Below are positions 37,891 to 40,215 of a DNA stretch of 40,215 nucleotides, in pieces (the stretch's first letter is position 1; the number at the start of each line of letters is the position of its first letter). The position numbers and the translations under genes are program-made. This DNA comes from a virus, in IMG/VR virus record IMGVR_UViG_3300047564_001471, positions 1 through 40,215 of that record; one strand, given 5' to 3'. Below the pieces are notes generated by a model. That model was not told where the DNA came from. It did not search any database and saw only the letters and a program-made list of their open reading frames with translations.

Positions 37891-38211
37891 TCAAAGATTT
37901 TTAAGTTCCTGGCGTTTGCTGTATTCCTGTGTCTTCCAGGTATCAAAGCGCATTTGAGCAGCAGCTAACATGAACTTCAGGTTCTCTTCCTGTTCAGTTG
38001 CTGCTTGCAGACCCTTTAGCTGGGCTTCGTAGTCAGGGTGAGCATATGCAAACGCCTCTTTGTTGCCAAGCGTTCCCTCTTCCTTGTTCATCAAACGGCT
38101 CTTGACCGTTCTCAGGTAGTTCTCAATAAACACCCGCTCTGCCTTTGCTTTCGCAAATTTAGGGGCGTTTTCCATGATGTATGCCACGCATTTGTTTGGG
38201 TCAATGTCCAT
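37891..38211 (-). CDS. 106-residue conserved phage protein
   Basis: MDIDPNKCVAYIMENAPKFAKAKAERVFIENYLRTVKSRLM then AHPDYEAQLKGLQAATEQEENLKFMLAAAQMRFDTWKTQEYSKRQE. All helical; this pattern recurs in phage early operons of podo- and siphoviruses. TAATG overlap with upstream gene. Function unknown. Confidence 0.75.
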   Translation of the reverse strand: MDIDPNKCVAYIMENAPKFAKAKAERVFIENYLRTVKSRLMNKEEGTLGNKEAFAYAHPDYEAQLKGLQAATEQEENLKFMLAAAQMRFDTWKTQEYSKRQELKNL

Positions 38212-38486
38212 TACGATTCCAATTTTTCATCAATTAATTTCTGTACACCAGCACTCAGGTCACCTTCTCCCATGTCCATCAGAAGAAGATATTGCATCCT
38301 GGTGTGATTGATGTACACCTTTGCGTCATATGGGCGTTCTCTTTTCTTTCCGGCCCCTTTACGCCTTCCTCCCCAATTACCAATAGGTCTGCCAAGGCGC
38401 TTTGCTCTGGCCTCCCTACGCTTCTCACGCTCTTCAAGAACCAGCCACTCTGGCTTCTTGTAGACAAATGGGTCATCAAGTTCCAT
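38211..38486 (-). CDS. 91-residue basic, possibly RHH-type DNA-binding protein
   Basis: Basic N-terminus (EEREKRREARAKRLGRPIGNWGGRRKGAGKKRERP) and C-terminal AKVYINHTRMQYLLLMDMGEGDLSAGVQKLIDEKL, the strand-helix-helix of ribbon-helix-helix proteins with low confidence. TAATG start and stop overlaps in the operon. A possible transcription regulator. Confidence 0.65.
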   Translation of the reverse strand: MELDDPFVYKKPEWLVLEEREKRREARAKRLGRPIGNWGGRRKGAGKKRERPYDAKVYINHTRMQYLLLMDMGEGDLSAGVQKLIDEKLES

Positions 38487-38962
38487 TACGCCATCTCCAC
38501 TATTGGTCGAGCCTTCTTGAGTCGGATCTCTTCCTCAACAATGAACAAGGCTTGCTCCATCTCACGGACAGAACAGTCATCCAGTTGGGCATCATGCAGA
38601 TCCATCACCAGCTTCACAGCAGCCATCTCTGGTCCTGTAAAGGCAAACCTGCCCTTCTCAACACCACGCTTACCCATTGTGTAAATGGCGTCTTGGGCTT
38701 CTTTGATCTCTTTGGCCCAATCCCTGCCCAACTCATCCCTGACACGGATAAAGGCTTCACTCATGTTGACAGCAGCAATCAGTACATCTACATGCGCTCT
38801 TGTTCCTTGGCCTGTCAGGATTGAATCAAGTGCCTCATGGTTTTTAAGCTTTAGTGCAACACCAGCAGTAGGCAGTGATCCAACCTTTTTAAAGCCAGCA
38901 ACGATCCAAGACAAGTTGTCGTATCGAACACCACGGGGTTTGTAGTTGCTTTTCTTTCTCAT
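38486..38962 (-). CDS. 158-residue conserved phage protein
   Basis: MRKKSNYKPRGVRYDNLSWIVAGFKKVGSLPTAGVALKLKNHEALDSILTGQGT..., then helical repeats DLHDAQLDDCSVREMEQAL and a charged end. A pattern of small helical phage proteins I have no function for. ATGA overlap upstream. Confidence 0.72.
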   Translation of the reverse strand: MRKKSNYKPRGVRYDNLSWIVAGFKKVGSLPTAGVALKLKNHEALDSILTGQGTRAHVDVLIAAVNMSEAFIRVRDELGRDWAKEIKEAQDAIYTMGKRGVEKGRFAFTGPEMAAVKLVMDLHDAQLDDCSVREMEQALFIVEEEIRLKKARPIVEMA

Positions 38963-39150
38963 ACTTCCTCAACTTTTACTCTAACTCTTACTGATTCAGC
39001 AAGAATTTCATATCTGTCAGCAACGCTTTGAGAAAAATCATCAGCGTCTTTCTTGTTGGCAAATGTCCAGGGTGAACCATTGCTACGCAAATAAAAACTT
39101 CTGCCTCTGATTTTTATTGCCCAAGCTTTAATATCTTTCTTCATTGCCAT
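38959..39150 (-). CDS. 63-residue hypothetical protein
   Basis: MAMKKDIKAWAIKIRGRSFYLRSNGSPWTFANKKDADDFSQSVADRYEIL, a beta-beta-helix unit like small DNA-modulating proteins. GGAGG 9 bases before the ATG. No family. Confidence 0.68.
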   Translation of the reverse strand: MAMKKDIKAWAIKIRGRSFYLRSNGSPWTFANKKDADDFSQSVADRYEILAESVRVRVKVEEV

Positions 39151-39482
39151 AGTGATTTGCCTCCGATGAATGTCGTCAGTGGTGTGAAGTTGTGACGCAT
39201 TGCCTTCTTCTTTAAATAGCTCCTGCGGTTTCTGTCTTCCTGAGTCTGTGACTGCTTTGGCTGTGCATCTTCACCATCACCCAATGCGTAAATCTTGACC
39301 CTGTTACGGCCATCCCTGTCGTTTGAGTAAGAGATAACGTAGATCATCTTTTGCTTTTTCAGCTCAGTCAATAACCGACCTGCCATCTTTGGAGTGGCTC
39401 CTGTTTTTTCAGCCAAACTTAATCTGCCGTGAGGTCCTTCAAGTAAACACTTGAATATCCCCACTACTTGCTCTGTGTTCAT
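39141..39482 (-). CDS. 113-residue winged-helix-like protein
   Basis: MNTEQVVGIFKCLLEGPHGRLSLAEKTGATPKMAGRLLTELKKQKMIYVISYSNDRDGRNRVKIYALG has the helix-helix-wing layout of a winged helix. The C-terminal part is basic. A regulator of the early operon is plausible. Overlaps upstream 30-residue gene by ATGA. Confidence 0.7.
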   Translation of the reverse strand: MNTEQVVGIFKCLLEGPHGRLSLAEKTGATPKMAGRLLTELKKQKMIYVISYSNDRDGRNRVKIYALGDGEDAQPKQSQTQEDRNRRSYLKKKAMRHNFTPLTTFIGGKSLWQ

Positions 39483-39571
39483 TTAATAATCCTCATAAAT
39501 GCATTGCATTTAAAGCATTTGTAAATAGGTTGGCCCTCAACAGGCTCCCAACGGTGTTTGCAATCAGGCAT
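39479..39571 (-). CDS. 30-residue zinc-finger-like microprotein
   Basis: Frame starts MPDCKHRWEPVEGQPIYK and continues CFKCNAFMRIIK. C4/H6 and C19/C22 can bind one zinc ion. ATGA overlap with the winged-helix gene and 8-base overlap with the TM microprotein upstream. Coupling supports reality. Confidence 0.6.
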   Translation of the reverse strand: MPDCKHRWEPVEGQPIYKCFKCNAFMRIIK

Positions 39572-39632
39572 ATATGCTCCTAACGGTCATCAGGGTCAGC
39601 ATCACAATGATGAAGGTCCATGCAATCTTCAT
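39564..39632 (-). CDS. 22-residue hydrophobic microprotein
   Basis: MKIAWTFIIVMLTLMTVRS then IYA. Single membrane helix or signal-like peptide. The start overlaps the upstream stop by ATGA (39629-39632) and the stop overlaps the next start. Very short, so confidence is moderate. Confidence 0.5.
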   Translation of the reverse strand: MKIAWTFIIVMLTLMTVRSIYA

Positions 39633-40213
39633 TTCTGCTCCTGTGCTATTGCGTAGTCATGGAATATCACGCCCTTGCTTGCGTCACCGACCTTGCAAGA
39701 TTTAACCCAGACATTCTTTCCGGTCTTAAGCCTTCTCAAGTGGCCTCTGCGCTCGTGCAATCGGGGTGATGCGTGTGTACCGCCTTTGGACTCCTGACGG
39801 GGCTTGGCTGGCTCAATCCATACCGTTGTCCAGTCATAGGTCGGCAGCTTCCCTTGCTGCATCTTTCGGCGGTTGGTAAAGGTTTCACGCACCGTAGGAA
39901 TGTGCGCCTCAATACGCCTGTCCATTGCACCGTACCAAGCGCCAATTTGAGCCAACATGAGTTCTGCAAGCTCCTTGTCCACTGGCTCGTCATCGCTGAC
40001 AGACCCGTACCGAATGTTGTCATCCTCAATGAAGTAAAACATGGCAGGGATCGGCATCAGTCGAGTCCCGGTTGGCCCCTTCCACATCGACACCGTGATG
40101 CCTTCATCTGGATCATCTCCAGCCACCATCATCAAGACGGTGTAGCTCGGGTGATGGCTTGTCTTTCCTTGCCAAACAACAAAGCATTTGTCAAAAGGTG
40201 GTCGGTGCGTCAT
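39629..40213 (-). CDS. 194-residue conserved phage protein
   Basis: FVVWQGKTSHHPSYTVLMMV... beta-rich N-terminus with an acidic middle, and a C-terminal SPRLHERRGHLRRLKTGKNVWVKSCKVGDASKGVIFHDYAI that matches a widespread phage family of unknown function. The ATG at 40213 overlaps the TGA formed across the window ends (TGATG). Confidence 0.78.
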   Translation of the reverse strand: MTHRPPFDKCFVVWQGKTSHHPSYTVLMMVAGDDPDEGITVSMWKGPTGTRLMPIPAMFYFIEDDNIRYGSVSDDEPVDKELAELMLAQIGAWYGAMDRRIEAHIPTVRETFTNRRKMQQGKLPTYDWTTVWIEPAKPRQESKGGTHASPRLHERRGHLRRLKTGKNVWVKSCKVGDASKGVIFHDYAIAQEQK

Positions 40214-40215
40214 CA

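Noticed and set aside
1-40215. CRISPR array, integrase, repressor or phage RNA polymerase
   Set aside because: No regularly spaced repeat-spacer array and no such protein recognised on either strand.

Overview
The window is a complete or nearly complete genome of a tailed, short-tailed (podovirus-like) lytic phage of a Gram-negative, probably proteobacterial, host. It has a P22-type portal, an SU10-type major capsid protein, a scaffold, a large terminase subunit, connector-like and tail-fibre proteins and a lysis cassette. There is no tape-measure or tail-tube protein, and no integrase or repressor. The Gram-negative host is inferred from the lambda O-like initiator, RusA and YbcO families and from ordinary Shine-Dalgarno and sigma70-like signals. 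No host marker gene pins down the species.

The two window ends fit together. The short leftward frame at 105..1 reaches a TGA made of bases 40215-40213, and that TGA overlaps the ATG of the next leftward gene as TGATG, the coupling used throughout this genome. The sequence therefore behaves as a closed 40,215-base map (circular or circularly permuted).

Layout on that circle: (1) a leftward early/replication operon runs from 5952 through 1/40215 to 36868. It holds an O-like initiator with internal iterons, a DnaB-like helicase, RusA, a YbcO-like nuclease, two HNH genes and many tiny genes overlapping by ATGA or TAATG, and it ends at a strong terminator near 36.83 kb. (2) A rightward operon, 6062-9001, carries a Sak3-type annealing protein, a small protein with an SSB-like acidic tail, an endonuclease VII-like nuclease, a MazG-like pyrophosphohydrolase and a DUF3310 protein. 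(3) The leftward late operon, 33958-8984, runs GNAT, candidate terS, small proteins, terL, portal, scaffold, capsid, connectors, fibres, internal proteins and lysis genes. (4) A short rightward operon, 34744-36475, encodes small proteins of unknown function and ends at a terminator. Both rightward operons are preceded by the same ~25-base element.

The most unusual locus is terL. An intein interrupts the Walker A motif (GK^T), and the intein DNA carries, on the opposite strand, a complete HNH endonuclease gene with its own promoter, ribosome binding site and terminator-like hairpin. Other items worth attention are a structured RNA element at 37.71-37.85 kb, a 10-base-period GATGGG array with G-quadruplex potential at 36.66 kb, origin-like iterons inside the initiator gene, and a broken rusA start beside an HNH-AP2 gene.
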